Notes under the pieces: model-generated
Seen by the model: the letters and a program-made list of their open reading frames with translations, nothing else
Told to the model about the DNA's origin: nothing
Databases searched by the model: none
Assembly: GCF_016864375.1 (NCBI RefSeq)
Contig: NZ_CP069359.1
Location: forward strand, 392,044 to 456,043
DNA from: Microvirga sp. VF16
GTDB taxonomy: Bacteria > Pseudomonadota > Alphaproteobacteria > Rhizobiales > Beijerinckiaceae
DNA: 64,000 nt
Direction of reading: 5' to 3'
Shown: positions 42,532 through 51,863 of the stretch, one piece after another
How the letters are laid out: the number at the start of each line of letters is the position of its first letter
Numbering within the stretch: position 1 is the stretch's first letter
Made by a program: the position numbers and the translations under genes

Positions 42532-43146
42532 ATGCCTGACGAGAAGATCGATCAGAAGCGTCCGGTCGATGCGGACAACGAGCCAAAGTCGATCCAACAG
42601 CGGCACGTGGACGATGCTGTTGATGACAGTTTCCCTGCCAGCGATCCGCCTGCTTGGACCACATCAGCATCAAAAAGTGTCGCGGCCGAATGTGAGCCCG
42701 AGGCGTTGAACGAGGTACCCACGCCACCCGGTCAGGGCCCAGAGGGCCGAACCGGAAACAACAGCGTTCAATCGGCAGTCAATCAAGCCTCTGGTCTTGC
42801 CCGCGATCTCTACCGGCGCAGTCAGACCTACATGGAACAGGGCAGGCGGTATCTGCCGGAGGCCGAGCGCTACTACCAGCAGGGCACCGAAGCCATGAGC
42901 CGGCCTGTGCAGGAGCACCCGCTCATGACCGTGCTTGCCATTGGCGCGTTGGGCTGTGCCATCGGCTGGCTGCTTGGCCGCCGAGCAGCCAGCTCTGGCA
43001 CGGGACTTCAGTGGCATTCCGGCTCCAACCAGCGCCCGAGAGGGACGGAAATCTGGCAGCCGGCTCCGCGAGCAGTTCGTCGAACCCGACACTTTTCCGC
43101 TCGTGATGGGGTCGAGGCGGCAAGCCATACGAACAACAGCTTCTGA
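42532..43146 (+). CDS. Stress-type membrane-anchored protein with FPASDP motif and DUF883-like helix
   Basis: 204 residues from the ATG at 42532, after GGAGG. The N-terminal part has HVDDAVDDSFPASDPPAWT, the FPxSDP motif also present in the protein at 21450-22046. A long helical part (LARDLYRRSQTYMEQGRRYLPEAERYYQQG) leads to one membrane helix (PLMTVLAIGALGCAIGWLLGRRA) as in YqjD/ElaB proteins. The tail is basic and low in complexity. Followed 93 bp later by another stress-type gene. Likely an inner-membrane protein made in stationary phase or stress. Confidence 0.8.
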   Translation: MPDEKIDQKRPVDADNEPKSIQQRHVDDAVDDSFPASDPPAWTTSASKSVAAECEPEALNEVPTPPGQGPEGRTGNNSVQSAVNQASGLARDLYRRSQTYMEQGRRYLPEAERYYQQGTEAMSRPVQEHPLMTVLAIGALGCAIGWLLGRRAASSGTGLQWHSGSNQRPRGTEIWQPAPRAVRRTRHFSARDGVEAASHTNNSF

Positions 43147-43239
43147 CCCGGTCGGCAACCCTTTGTCGCGAACCAAGCCACGGGCTCAGGAATGTGAGGC
43201 TTCGGATGGTTCGCTCATCAATGCGAAGGAGACAGATCG

Positions 43240-43827
43240 ATGACATCCAGCCCGGGTTCAAGTTCTGCATCGTCCCAGAAGTTGGTGACAGCCTTCTTCG
43301 ACAGCCGGAGCGATGCCGAGACTGCAATTGAACGCCTGATCGATGCCGGCATGTCCCGCGACAGCATTCGCTTCATGCCTGGCGACGAGCGCGACCCACC
43401 GGACGATCCCGGCGCGGCCCAGCGCACGGAGCCGCGCGGGTTCTGGGGCGCTCTGGGTGGTTGGTTTCTGCCTGACGAGGATCGGCACACCTATGCCGAG
43501 GGTCTGCGCCGCGGGGGCTATCTGATCTCGGTCAACGCCAGTGATGAGCAGTATGAGCGTGTGCTCGGTATCCTCGACGACGAGGGTACCATCGACCTGG
43601 ATGAACGCGCCGATGCTTGGCGGGCGGAGGGCTGGTCTGGCGTGTCGACGGATGACGCCCTTTCCGGATCGACCGCGAACGTGACCACCGAGGATCGACT
43701 GGTCCCCAGCGGCGAAGAGATGCCCGTTGGCAGTTCAGAGCCATCCGCTGTCGGTCGACGCGATCACAGCCACGGGCGGACGCGAATCCGCTCCTACGTA
43801 GTGGAGGAACAATCCACAAAAAGGTGA
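43240..43827 (+). CDS. General stress protein 17M-like domain protein, probably truncated
   Basis: 195 residues, with GAAGGAG upstream. VTAFFDSRSDAETAIERLIDAGMSRDSIRFMPGD...GFWGALGGWFLPDEDRHTYAEGLRRGGYLISVNASDEQYERVLGILDDEG is the N-terminal 17M/YflT-like domain found before DUF2382 in YsnF/AvaK-type proteins. The end, RIRSYVVEEQ, is the start of a DUF2382 repeat, but the frame closes four residues later. The next frame continues IHKKVRPLRQRRLDVN, so one base change probably removed the DUF2382 domain. Confidence 0.82.
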   Translation: MTSSPGSSSASSQKLVTAFFDSRSDAETAIERLIDAGMSRDSIRFMPGDERDPPDDPGAAQRTEPRGFWGALGGWFLPDEDRHTYAEGLRRGGYLISVNASDEQYERVLGILDDEGTIDLDERADAWRAEGWSGVSTDDALSGSTANVTTEDRLVPSGEEMPVGSSEPSAVGRRDHSHGRTRIRSYVVEEQSTKR

Positions 43828-44002
43828 GGCCGCTCCGGCAGCGCAGGCTGGATGTGAACCGATTCTATCACGGATGCGGCAGATAGATCGATGAATGGAC
43901 GCTTGGATTAGCGATGCAGGCGGTATCTTACCACCGCCCCGACCATCCATTTAACTCGACGGTGTCGCGTTAACTCAGTCACGGCCTGATCAGACGCTGA
44001 GA

Positions 44003-45505
44003 TCAGCCGATGTCGGCAATTGCTGTCGGCAGACGATGGCTCCAGGGGCAAGCCTGCTCGATTTGCGTCGCGAACGAGAAGAAGGACTCCTCCTGTCCGA
44101 AGTGCGCGACAACCTGCACGCCGACAGGCAATCCGTCAGCCGTCCAATGCAACGGCAGGCTGGCCGCTGGTTGCCCAGTGATGTTCCAGATCGGTGAGAA
44201 CGGCATGAACCGGAACGCGCGATCCGCTGCCTGCTGCAGGAGAGAGCCATAACGCAGATACCGGCCAACACCCAGGCGGGCGGCCAAGACCTGCAGGGCT
44301 GCCTCAAGGCCTCTCGGGTGGAGTTCCCCATGCCTAACCGGAGGGCGGGCAAGCGTCGGTGTCAACAGCAGGTCATAAGTCTCGAAGAACCTGGCAATCT
44401 GACGCGTGGCCCGATGCAGCCGCTCCAGCGTGACCGAGAGCTCCGCGGCCGAGAAGCCCCGTCCCAACTCGCGGCATAGCCACGTGCTCTCCTCGACATC
44501 GCTGCGCCGCGGTCTGGTGCCGGTCATCTCCTCCGCAAAGGCAAACTCCTGCGAAACAGCTGCCAGAAAGGCGATCAGAAACCAGCTGAAGTAATCCTCC
44601 GGCACACCAGGCACGGCCTCCTCCACATGGTGGCCTAACTCGCCACAGAGCTTCGCCGCATTCTCCACCGCCGTCCGGCACTCCGGGTCCACTGGGGCTC
44701 CGTTGGGAGCAAGGGAGCTGAAGGCGATCCGTAGCCGTCCCGGCGGTCCTGCCGCGGCTTCGGCAAAGGACCGTGCAGGCGGAGCAAGGCCATAGGGGGC
44801 GCCGAGATCAGGGCCCGTAATTGCGTCCAGCAGGCGGGCAGAATCGCGGACGCTGCGGGTCACTGCATGGCCGATGGCGGCGCCATGCCAGCCCTCGCCG
44901 ACATAGGGACCATTCGGAGTTCGTCCACGGGTGGGCTTGAGCCCGAAGAGACCACAGCAGGACGCCGGGATCCGGATCGATCCGCCTCCGTCGGTGGCAT
45001 GGGCCATCGGCACCGAGCGGGCTGCAACGTGAGCCGACGATCCTCCCGATGAGCCGCCCGTGGTGCGGTCCAGCGCCCAAGGGTTGTTGGCGCGGCCGAA
45101 GTGCCTGGGCTCGGTCACTGGCGTCAGGGAGAGCTCGGGCACCTTGGTGCTGCCGAGGATGATCAGACCGGCGGCCTTGAATCGGCGGACCATCTCGCTG
45201 TCCCGCGGCGGCACCCAGCCGCGCCAGATACGGCTGCCGTTGTGATACGGGATGCCGGCGGCAACGTGCATGTTGTCCTTGAGCAGAAACGGCACACCGG
45301 CAAATGGCCCGTCCGCCAGGGGCTCACGGGCAGCCCGAAAGGCTTGCTCCAGTGTCCGTTCCGCCATTCCGGCCAGCTTCGGCTCTACCTGCTCCAACCG
45401 CGCGATCGCGGCTTCCACGAGTTCGGCGGGACTGACCTGCCGGTGCCGCACGAGATCGGCCAGTGCTGTGGCATCACGGGTGATATAGTCCTCGGCCAAT
45501 CCCAT
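44003..45505 (-). CDS. Amidase-signature hydrolase
   Basis: 500 residues, complete. The catalytic Lys is in VPFLLKDN, and the Gly/Ser-rich signature RTTGGSSGGSSAHVAA plus ATDGGGSIRIPASCCGLFGLKPTRGRTP supplies the cis-Ser and nucleophilic Ser. The sequence resembles amidases annotated as 6-aminohexanoate-cyclic-dimer hydrolase-like. It hydrolyses a carboxamide in the cytoplasm; the substrate cannot be named. Single-gene transcript. Confidence 0.93.
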   Translation of the reverse strand: MGLAEDYITRDATALADLVRHRQVSPAELVEAAIARLEQVEPKLAGMAERTLEQAFRAAREPLADGPFAGVPFLLKDNMHVAAGIPYHNGSRIWRGWVPPRDSEMVRRFKAAGLIILGSTKVPELSLTPVTEPRHFGRANNPWALDRTTGGSSGGSSAHVAARSVPMAHATDGGGSIRIPASCCGLFGLKPTRGRTPNGPYVGEGWHGAAIGHAVTRSVRDSARLLDAITGPDLGAPYGLAPPARSFAEAAAGPPGRLRIAFSSLAPNGAPVDPECRTAVENAAKLCGELGHHVEEAVPGVPEDYFSWFLIAFLAAVSQEFAFAEEMTGTRPRRSDVEESTWLCRELGRGFSAAELSVTLERLHRATRQIARFFETYDLLLTPTLARPPVRHGELHPRGLEAALQVLAARLGVGRYLRYGSLLQQAADRAFRFMPFSPIWNITGQPAASLPLHWTADGLPVGVQVVAHFGQEESFFSFATQIEQACPWSHRLPTAIADIG

Positions 45506-45610
45506 TGATGCTCACCTGTTCTGCAGCAATCTCCTGCGACACCCGCATCCTGGGATCGGCTCGGCCGTCCGCCCACGGATCAGAGGCCCTGGCCTGCTCA
45601 CGATGCTTCC

Positions 45611-46288
45611 TCAGATCACAGTTTCCAGGATGCCGAACCGCACCGGGATTACGGTTCGCGTCCTAATCGGCCCGTCGTCGGCCTTGTCGATGACGGTGAG
45701 TTGTTGGATGTCCTCAGGGCCGAGGGGCAGGACCATACGCCCTCCTGGGGCGAGTTGATCCAGCAAGGCCGTCGGAGGCACTTCGGCTGCGGCTGTGACC
45801 AGGATCTTGTCAAAGGGCGCATGCTCGACCCAACCGCGGGTGCCGTCACCCACCCGAACGGCAACGTTCCCATAACCAAGTTGTGACAGACGGGCCTCTG
45901 CATGGCTGGCGAACTCCTCGACCATCTCGACGGTCCAGACCTGGCGGGCGAGTTCGGCAAGAACGGCAGCCTGGTAGCCCAGGCCAGTGCCAACCTCGAG
46001 CACGGCCTCATAAGGCTGTGGATCGAGCAGGTCTGTCATGAGAGCGCAGATGAACGGTTGGGACACCGTCTTGTCGAAGCCGATCGGCAGAGGGGTGTCG
46101 TGATAGGCAATGGCCGCAAGCTCCGGCGGCACGAAGAGGTGGCGCCGCACCTGCCGCATGGCGTCGAGAACTCGCTCCCCTAGGGTGGCCTTGCCGATCT
46201 CCTCGCTCATGAGATCAGCCTGAAGCGCGATCACGTCCACCATGTGCCGGCGCAGGATGGCGAGGTGCACTTCCGTCATCGGCTTCAT
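45611..46288 (-). CDS. pcm: Protein-L-isoaspartate O-methyltransferase family protein
   Basis: 225 residues from the ATG at 46288 (MKPMTEVHLAILRRHMVD). PIMT motifs: RHLFVPPELAAIAYHDTPLPIGFDKTVSQPFICALMTDLL, the SAM motif VLEVGTGLGYQAAVLAELA, and APFDKILVTAAAEVPPTALLDQLAPGGRMVLPLG. These enzymes methylate isoaspartyl residues in aged proteins and start their repair. The first 30 residues match the longer alphaproteobacterial form. It lies 105 bp from the amidase gene on the same strand. Confidence 0.92.
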   Translation of the reverse strand: MKPMTEVHLAILRRHMVDVIALQADLMSEEIGKATLGERVLDAMRQVRRHLFVPPELAAIAYHDTPLPIGFDKTVSQPFICALMTDLLDPQPYEAVLEVGTGLGYQAAVLAELARQVWTVEMVEEFASHAEARLSQLGYGNVAVRVGDGTRGWVEHAPFDKILVTAAAEVPPTALLDQLAPGGRMVLPLGPEDIQQLTVIDKADDGPIRTRTVIPVRFGILETVI

Positions 46289-46494
46289 GTCGGCAGATCC
46301 TCGATTGAGCTGGCCCGAATGAGGCATGCCATCTTACGCTGATTGGGGACAGGAGCTAATCCCGTTCCGCAGCCTGGGACCGGCGTGTGATTCAGACGAA
46401 CGGGCCAGTCAGTGGGTTCTTGTGGGACCGCTGTTCCGATGAGGGTGGTATCGATCCTGAGGCCGAAGAGAGCGTCTGACTCACAATCTGTATT

Positions 46495-47758
46495 GGGACC
46501 AGCGCAAGATCTGTTCCTGATTGAGCGCCGGCATTATCAACCAAAGACAGCTACTTTCGAGAGAAGGTCGATGCCACCGGCTTTCGTCCGGCGCATCTCG
46601 CGTCCAATGGCGAAGCGAAACACCGCCGGGAGCTGCAAGGCAGGCGGTATCCGTGCCCATAAGGTCTTGGTGATCTGACGCCCTTTGCGGGTGCGGCGGG
46701 GTGCCTGGCCTGTGACGACCCGTTGCGACCAGCGAAAGCCGATCTCGTTGAAGTAAAGATCCGCCAGATGCGGACTGATGTGATGGAACACGCCTGAGAC
46801 GGTGCGGCGGACCCGATCATTAAAGCCTTCCGCCGAGTTGATGTGAACCGGACCACGGGCATACTCACGCGCTTTATGGTGGACGGTATCGTGGGCTGCA
46901 AACGCGCTGCCCAGAGACACAAATGCTTTCCATTCATCGCTCATCAGATGTGCGCTGGGCTCGACGGCTTCCGTGAGAACCCGGTCAGCCTCGGACTCGG
47001 ATAGATCCTCAATCACTGCGGCTCGGGTTTCACCAGCGGGTGCGCCGGGGCTCAAATCGGGCGGCCGCTGCACGGCCACAAGCGCCGGCGTTTTCAAGGT
47101 CTTAGGCTGGCCTTTGCGTCCACGACCTGGTGGAGAATAGTTCGGATCCCGCCGCGGTTTGCCGCCGAGATAGAGCCCATCGATCTCGACCACCCCACCG
47201 AGGGCGTGCTCGCGTCCGACCATCAGGCGCAGAGCATGGCCCATGCGCCAAGCTGTCGGCTGACTGACGCCGAGCGCCTCTGCCAGGCGGATGGAGGAGA
47301 CGCCTTTGTCGGATTGCAGCAGTAGCCACAGGCCAGAGAGCCAAGTCCGCAAAGGCAGTTTCGTCGCGTGCAGCGGTGTGCGAGTTGTGACGGTAAACTG
47401 AAACCGGCAGGTACCGCTCGAACATTGGTAGAGCCCGGGTCGTGCTCGCTTCCCGTTCTCCCGGCTCATTAGGGCAATGGAGCGGCGATAGCCGCAGGCG
47501 GGGCAAACCCGTCCCGTGGGCCAGACCATGGCCTCAATCAGACGCCGACAATGATCCTCGTTCTGGAAGGCTGTGACCATGTCTCGCATCGTGGTGATGT
47601 CCAACAGCGCCTCGCACACAGACACTTCCATCGCGACCTCCCGCTCCCACTGCTGATGTCGCAATCAGAGTCTCACGCAAAGCTTGTGCCTCCAAGGGAA
47701 AGCTGCGTTTGGTTGATAATGCCGGCGCTCAATCAGGAGCAAATCTTGCGCTGATCCC
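46495..47758 (-). mobile_element. IS1595-family insertion sequence
   Basis: About 1264 bp with long imperfect inverted ends: GCGCAAGATCTGTTCCTGA, then GAGCGCCGGCATTATCAACC on the left, with the mirror image ending at 47758. The same end type is found on the MITE at 8681-9038. No clear target duplication could be read, so the exact outer boundary is uncertain by a few bases. Confidence 0.82.
46537..47631 (-). CDS. IS1595-family transposase
   Basis: 364 residues from the ATG at 47631. N-terminal zinc ribbon CPACGYRRS...LYQCSSGTCRFQFTVTTRTPLH; HTH SIRLAEALGVSQPTAWRMGHAL; DDE-type core VVEIDGLYLGGK (first Asp), HLMSDEWKAF (second) and the HINSAEGFNDRVRRTVSGVFHHISPHLADLYFNEIGFRWSQR segment with the third catalytic residue (Asn/Glu region). 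Full length for the family. It could mobilise the MITE at 8681-9038. Confidence 0.92.
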   Translation of the reverse strand: MEVSVCEALLDITTMRDMVTAFQNEDHCRRLIEAMVWPTGRVCPACGYRRSIALMSRENGKRARPGLYQCSSGTCRFQFTVTTRTPLHATKLPLRTWLSGLWLLLQSDKGVSSIRLAEALGVSQPTAWRMGHALRLMVGREHALGGVVEIDGLYLGGKPRRDPNYSPPGRGRKGQPKTLKTPALVAVQRPPDLSPGAPAGETRAAVIEDLSESEADRVLTEAVEPSAHLMSDEWKAFVSLGSAFAAHDTVHHKAREYARGPVHINSAEGFNDRVRRTVSGVFHHISPHLADLYFNEIGFRWSQRVVTGQAPRRTRKGRQITKTLWARIPPALQLPAVFRFAIGREMRRTKAGGIDLLSKVAVFG

Positions 47759-48117
47759 TGATAGGACAATGCCCATCAGCACGATTGCCGGCACTCGCAT
47801 CAAATGCCTCCGCTCAGTCAGTGTTCGCCTCCGCCAAGGATAACTGAGCGGATCCCGATCTGAAGGAGAAAATGATCTGCTATCGGTGACGGTGATGACT
47901 GCCGCTTGCCCATATGCGTTGCTATCACCCTGATCATTCAGCTTCGAATTCAGACCCTGTGTCTTGCTCGGATCAAACCTCTGAGTGGCTGGGGGTCTTT
48001 GGCTCGCTCAAAGTTCCCGCGGGCATCTCCCTCTAGGAGCAAGAATCCCGCTAAGAGCCGCAATATGACGGGTCACGGAGTATTGGGGAAGCACCGCCTG
48101 ATGCCTATATAAACTGT
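47759..48117. other. Region without a supported gene
   Basis: About 360 bp between the IS1595 element and the gene at 48118. No frame with a ribosome site or family resemblance. Confidence 0.45.
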
Positions 48118-48552
48118 ATGCCGCACAAGGGTTCTTCACCGCGCACGCTCGACCTGTTCGAGTACACTCTGACCATCCCGACCCCCGCGTCCGAACCGGC
48201 TCCTGTTTCGGCCAAGCCACCGGCGCTTGCCAGCCTGTCCGACGCTCAGCTGGCCCAGCAGCTTGCCCAACTCGTCGAGGAAGTGCAGCGCCGGCTGGAG
48301 AAGGGCAGAGGCCGACGGCCGGAGTTGGAGACGGCGGCGACACAGGCCAGAGCGTCCTTGGATCGGCTGGCTCCAAGACGCACCAGCCAAGCCCGACCCC
48401 TGCGATCTGCCAAGGGCTCTTCCCCGCTGCAGGAGGGACAGCGCAAGGCGGTGCGGGCCACTCTTGTGGCAGGTGTCGCCCCCACTCAGGTGGCCAAGCA
48501 CTTTGGCCTGTCGCTGGCCACCGGCCGCAAGGTGCTCGATGAGGCGGGGTAG
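48118..48552 (+). CDS. Small protein with C-terminal resolvase-like HTH
   Basis: 144 residues. The N-terminal half is polar with a helical segment (LSDAQLAQQLAQLVEEVQRRLEKG). The C-terminal 35 residues, RKAVRATLVAGVAPTQVAKHFGLSLATGRKVLDEAG, form a helix-turn-helix like that at the end of serine recombinases. There is no catalytic domain. It ends 18 bp before the IS21 element, whose target duplication lies just downstream. It may be a mobile-element accessory protein. No ribosome site is clear. Confidence 0.55.
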   Translation: MPHKGSSPRTLDLFEYTLTIPTPASEPAPVSAKPPALASLSDAQLAQQLAQLVEEVQRRLEKGRGRRPELETAATQARASLDRLAPRRTSQARPLRSAKGSSPLQEGQRKAVRATLVAGVAPTQVAKHFGLSLATGRKVLDEAG

Positions 48553-48668
48553 AGGTGTTGAGGAAACGGGGTGAACGACGACAATTATGATGGCCGCCTG
48601 ATGACGACAGAGATGGCCGGTTTGATGTGAGATGCATCAATCTTTCCCGCGATTGCGGGAGAAGGCTG

Positions 48669-50197
48669 ATGCCGGGCATTCACGTCACCGACCGCCAGGT
48701 CAGGCGCTACATGAGTTCACGCAAGGACGGATATTCTCAGGCCGCCGCGTCAGCGCGGCCGGGTTCAGTGAACGCACCGGCCGGCGCATCGAAGCCGACC
48801 CGGTTCTTCCCAGCCAGCGCGAGGGGCGTCGCTACCGGACGCGTCCGGATCCCTTCGCCGAGGTCTGGCTCGACGAACTCGTGCCGATGCTCGAGGCCGC
48901 GCCCCAGATCCGGGCCACTACTTTGCTCGAAGAGTTGCAGCGGTTGCATCCGGGGCACTATGGCGACGGCCATCTGCGGTCGCTGCAGCGGCGGGTGGCC
49001 CATTGGCGGGCGACCGAGGGACCGGAGCGCGAGCTGATCTTCCGACAGGAGCATCCGCCCGGCCGGCAGGCTCTCTCGGACTTCACCAATGGCGCCAAGC
49101 TCGACGTGACCATCGCCGGCCAGCCCTTCCCGCATCTGCTCTACCATTTCTGGCTCGCTTATTCCGGCTGGCGCTTCATCAAAGCGATCTGCGGCGGTGA
49201 GAGCTTCACGGCTCTCACCGAAGGGCTGCACGAGGCGCTCTGGCAGCTCGGCGGCGTCCCGCACGAGCATCGCACCGACCGGCTCTCGGCCGCCTATCGC
49301 AACCTCGCCGAGCGCGAGGACGAGGCCAAGGCCTATGCTGCCTTCTGCAACCATTACGGTCTGCAGCCGACCCGCAACAATGCCGGCATCGCCCACGAGA
49401 ACGGATCGGTCGAAGCCGCCCATGGCCATCTCAAGCTCGGATTACGCGAAGCTCTCGAATTGCGCGGCTCGAAAGACTTCCCCGACCTGGAGGCTTATCA
49501 GGCCTTTCTGCAGGACTACGCCATGCGCAAGAACGCAGCCGTGCAGGCGGCGCTTGCCATCGAGCGCAAGGCGCTGGCTCCTCTGCCGCGCTTTCGCACC
49601 AGCGATTACTCGGTGGCAACGGTCACCGTCACACGCTCCGGCACGATCTCGGTGCGCAATGTCCTCTACACCGTGCCCTCGCGCCTCGTCGGCTGTCGGC
49701 TCAAGGTGCATATCTACGATGATCGTCTCGTCTGCCATCTCGGCCTCACCCCGGTGCTGACCGTCCCACGCCGCTACTTCAAACGCGGTGGTCCCGGTGT
49801 CCGCGTCGTCGACTACCGCCATCTGGTCCATGCTCTCGTGAAGAAGCCGCAGGCCTTTCGGCACTCAGTCTTCCGGGAGGATCTGTTCCCGCAGACCGCC
49901 TTCCGACGGGCCTGGGAGGTTCTTGATGCCAGGCTCGATCCAAGACAGGCGTGCCGGGTCTATGTCGGCCTGCTGCATCTGGCTGCTACGCACGCCTGCG
50001 AGGCCCAACTGGCCGATCATCTCGCGAGCGTTCTCGCCGGCGGTGGGCTCCCGGATCTCGACCAGGCCCGGGCCGTCGTGGCCGGACCGTTGAATGTCCA
50101 GGCGCCGGTGGTTCATGTGAGGGCGCCGGATCCGAGCGTCTACGACAGCCTGATCCCTGTCGATCCCATCGCCGCTTCAGAAGGGACCGCACCATGA
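48669..50197 (+). pseudogene. istA: IS21-family transposase IstA, frameshifted near its start
   Basis: The ATG at 48669 opens MPGIHVTDRQVRRYMSSRKDGYSQAAASAR and then goes out of frame. The frame that continues, AAGFSERTGRRIEADPVLPSQ, runs to 50197 and holds the integrase-type core: DVTIAGQPFPHLLYHFWLAYSGWRFI, HRTDRLSAAYRN and NNAGIAHENGSVEAAHGHLK (D, D, E). One missing base near 48757 in GCGCGGCCGGG explains the break. Total about 509 residues, normal for IstA. Confidence 0.85.
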
Positions 50198-50978
50198 CCC
50201 GATCCTCATCCGCTGCGCCGCCGGTCGACACGGCGAAGTTGCCGGTCCTGCTCACCACCTTGCGTCTGCCGACCATCTCGCGGCTCTGGCAGGAGATCGG
50301 CGCCCGGGCCGATGCGGAGGGCTGGGGATCGGCTCGCTTCCTGGCTGTCCTGTGCGAGCACGAGATCCATGAGCGGCACAGTCGACGGATTGCCCGCCAT
50401 CTCGCCGAGGCCGACCTGCCCCTGGCAAAACGTTTGCGACCTTCGACTTCTCCGCAGTGCCGAGTTTACGCAAGGCGCAGGTCCTTGCTCTGGCGGACGG
50501 GGATGCCTGGCTCGACCAGGGCGCCAACATTCTGCTGTTCGGCCCGTCTGGGACCGGCAAGACGCACCTCGCCGCGGCGATCGGCACGGCCCTGATTGAG
50601 GCCGGCCAGCGGGTGTTGTTCACGCGCACCACCGACCTGGTCCAGAAGCTGCAAGCCGCCCGGCGCGATCTGAGCCTGCCGGCGACCCTGGCCAAACTCG
50701 ACCGCTTCGATTGCCTGATCCTCGATGATCTCGGCTACGTGCGCAAGGATCAGGCGGAAACCAGCGTCTTATTTGAACTCATCGCCGAGCGCTATGAACG
50801 GCGTTCCTTGATCACAACCTGCAATCAGCCCTTCAGCACCTGGAACCAGATCTTCCCGGATCCCGCCATGACGGTCGCGGCGATCGACCGTTTGGTTCAC
50901 CACGCCACCATTCTGGAACTCAACACCGAGAGCTACCGGCGCCGGACCGCGGCGGAGGCCAAGAGCGCCGCTGTCTAA
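50194..50978 (+). pseudogene. istB: IS21-family helper ATPase IstB, frameshifted
   Basis: The ATG at 50194 overlaps the istA stop (ATGA). Frame 1 gives KLPVLLTTLRLPTISRLWQEIGARADAEGW...ARHLAEADLP. One missing C in the CCCC run near 50420 shifts the frame. The other frame continues KTFATFDFSAVPSLRKAQV, then Walker A LLFGPSGTGKTHLAAAIG and Walker B DCLILDDLGY to 50978. IstB remodels target DNA for IstA. Confidence 0.87.
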
Positions 50979-51036
50979 TTGTCGTTGGACGCGGTCAGCT
51001 AGTTGACGCCGCCGCCGGTGATGGGTCCACTGGGGC

Positions 51037-51672
51037 ATGTCCTGGAAAGATCCCAACGCCCTCCAGATCAAGATCACGCTGGCCGAGATCGACCCGCCCG
51101 TGTGGCGACGGCTGGTGGTGCCGTGGACGTGGCACCTGGGGCAGTTGCACCTTGCGATACAGGCGGCGTTCAACTGGTGGGATTACCACCTGCACGAGTT
51201 CCACATTGGTGGCCTGCGCTATGGCGATCCGGAACTGCTCGAGGACGGGGCTTTCGAGGATGACCCGCGCGTGTTCGACGAGCGTGAGGTGCGGTTGCGC
51301 GACTTCGACCGGGAGCCGGGCACATGCTTTACCTATCTCTATGACTTCGGAGACAGTTGGCTGCACACCGTGGAGATCGAGAAGCTGCTGGCCCTCGATA
51401 CGCCCCCTCGCTTTGGGACCTGCATCGCAGGAGCCCGTGCCAGGCCGCCAGAAGACGTGGGCGGCGTCAGTGGCTATGAGCGCTTTCTCGCCATCATGGC
51501 CGATCCGGATGATCGCGAGCACACCGAGACCCGGGTCTGGTGCGGCGGCCACTTTGATCCGGAATGGTTCGACCTGACGCTCACGGACAAGGACGTCAGG
51601 AACGCACTCAAGCCTAACGTGCGGCGCCGCCTTCATCAGCCCAAGCCCGCGCGAAAAAGCCGGACATCGTAG
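51037..51672 (+). CDS. Plasmid pRiA4b ORF-3 family protein (IS21 passenger)
   Basis: 211 residues. LQIKITLAEIDPPVWRRLVVPWTWHLGQLHLAIQAAFNWWDYHLHEF and CFTYLYDFGDSWLHTVEIEKLL are the defining motifs of the pRiA4b ORF-3 (IS1096 TnpR-like) family. The family is often carried by mobile elements and plasmids; its biochemical role is unknown. It lies inside the IS21 target duplications, so it moves with the element. Confidence 0.92.
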   Translation: MSWKDPNALQIKITLAEIDPPVWRRLVVPWTWHLGQLHLAIQAAFNWWDYHLHEFHIGGLRYGDPELLEDGAFEDDPRVFDEREVRLRDFDREPGTCFTYLYDFGDSWLHTVEIEKLLALDTPPRFGTCIAGARARPPEDVGGVSGYERFLAIMADPDDREHTETRVWCGGHFDPEWFDLTLTDKDVRNALKPNVRRRLHQPKPARKSRTS

Positions 51673-51714
51673 TCGGCGCTAGCCGGACACAAAAATTGTC
51701 GTTGCACAAACGGG

Positions 51715-51846
51715 TTTACCACGGGCTACACCTCAGACGCTGTTGTGCACCAAAGGCGTCTGGACCTTGGCATGCACGTGATCGAGAAGCCCTTCATCTA
51801 TGCTGAGCTGGCCACAAAGGTGAGGCGCACGCTCGACAGAGACTAA
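51715..51846 (+). pseudogene. C-terminal fragment of a response-regulator receiver
   Basis: The frame reads FTTGYTSDAVVHQRRLDLGMHVIEKPFIYAELATKVRRTLDRD and ends at TAA 51844-51846. TGY, the conserved Lys (EKPF) and the final helix match the last third of hybrid-kinase or CheY-type receivers. Nothing upstream continues it: the IS21 element and, before it, an unrelated gene replace the N-terminal part. Confidence 0.75.
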
Positions 51847-51863
51847 AGGCGGAAACCCCATCA

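Larger units (their letters stand above)
48571..51707 (+). mobile_element. IS21-family element with passenger gene
   Basis: Ends GTGAACGACGACAAT (48571) and, inverted, ATTGTCGTTGCAC (ending 51707), flanked by a 7-bp direct repeat AAACGGG (48564-48570 and 51708-51714). A third end-like copy (TAATTGTCGTTGG) lies at 50976-50988 just after istB, suggesting the passenger gene was captured between two right ends. Confidence 0.85.

Noticed and set aside
48571..50992. IS21 boundary placed right after istB
   Set aside because: An end-like sequence exists there, but the 7-bp target duplication AAACGGG is found only around the larger unit ending at 51707.
9989..51846. The receiver halves at 9989-10122 and 51715-51846 as two pieces of one gene
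   Set aside because: They leave a gap of about 40 residues and lie 41 kb apart in opposite orientation; attractive but not supported.
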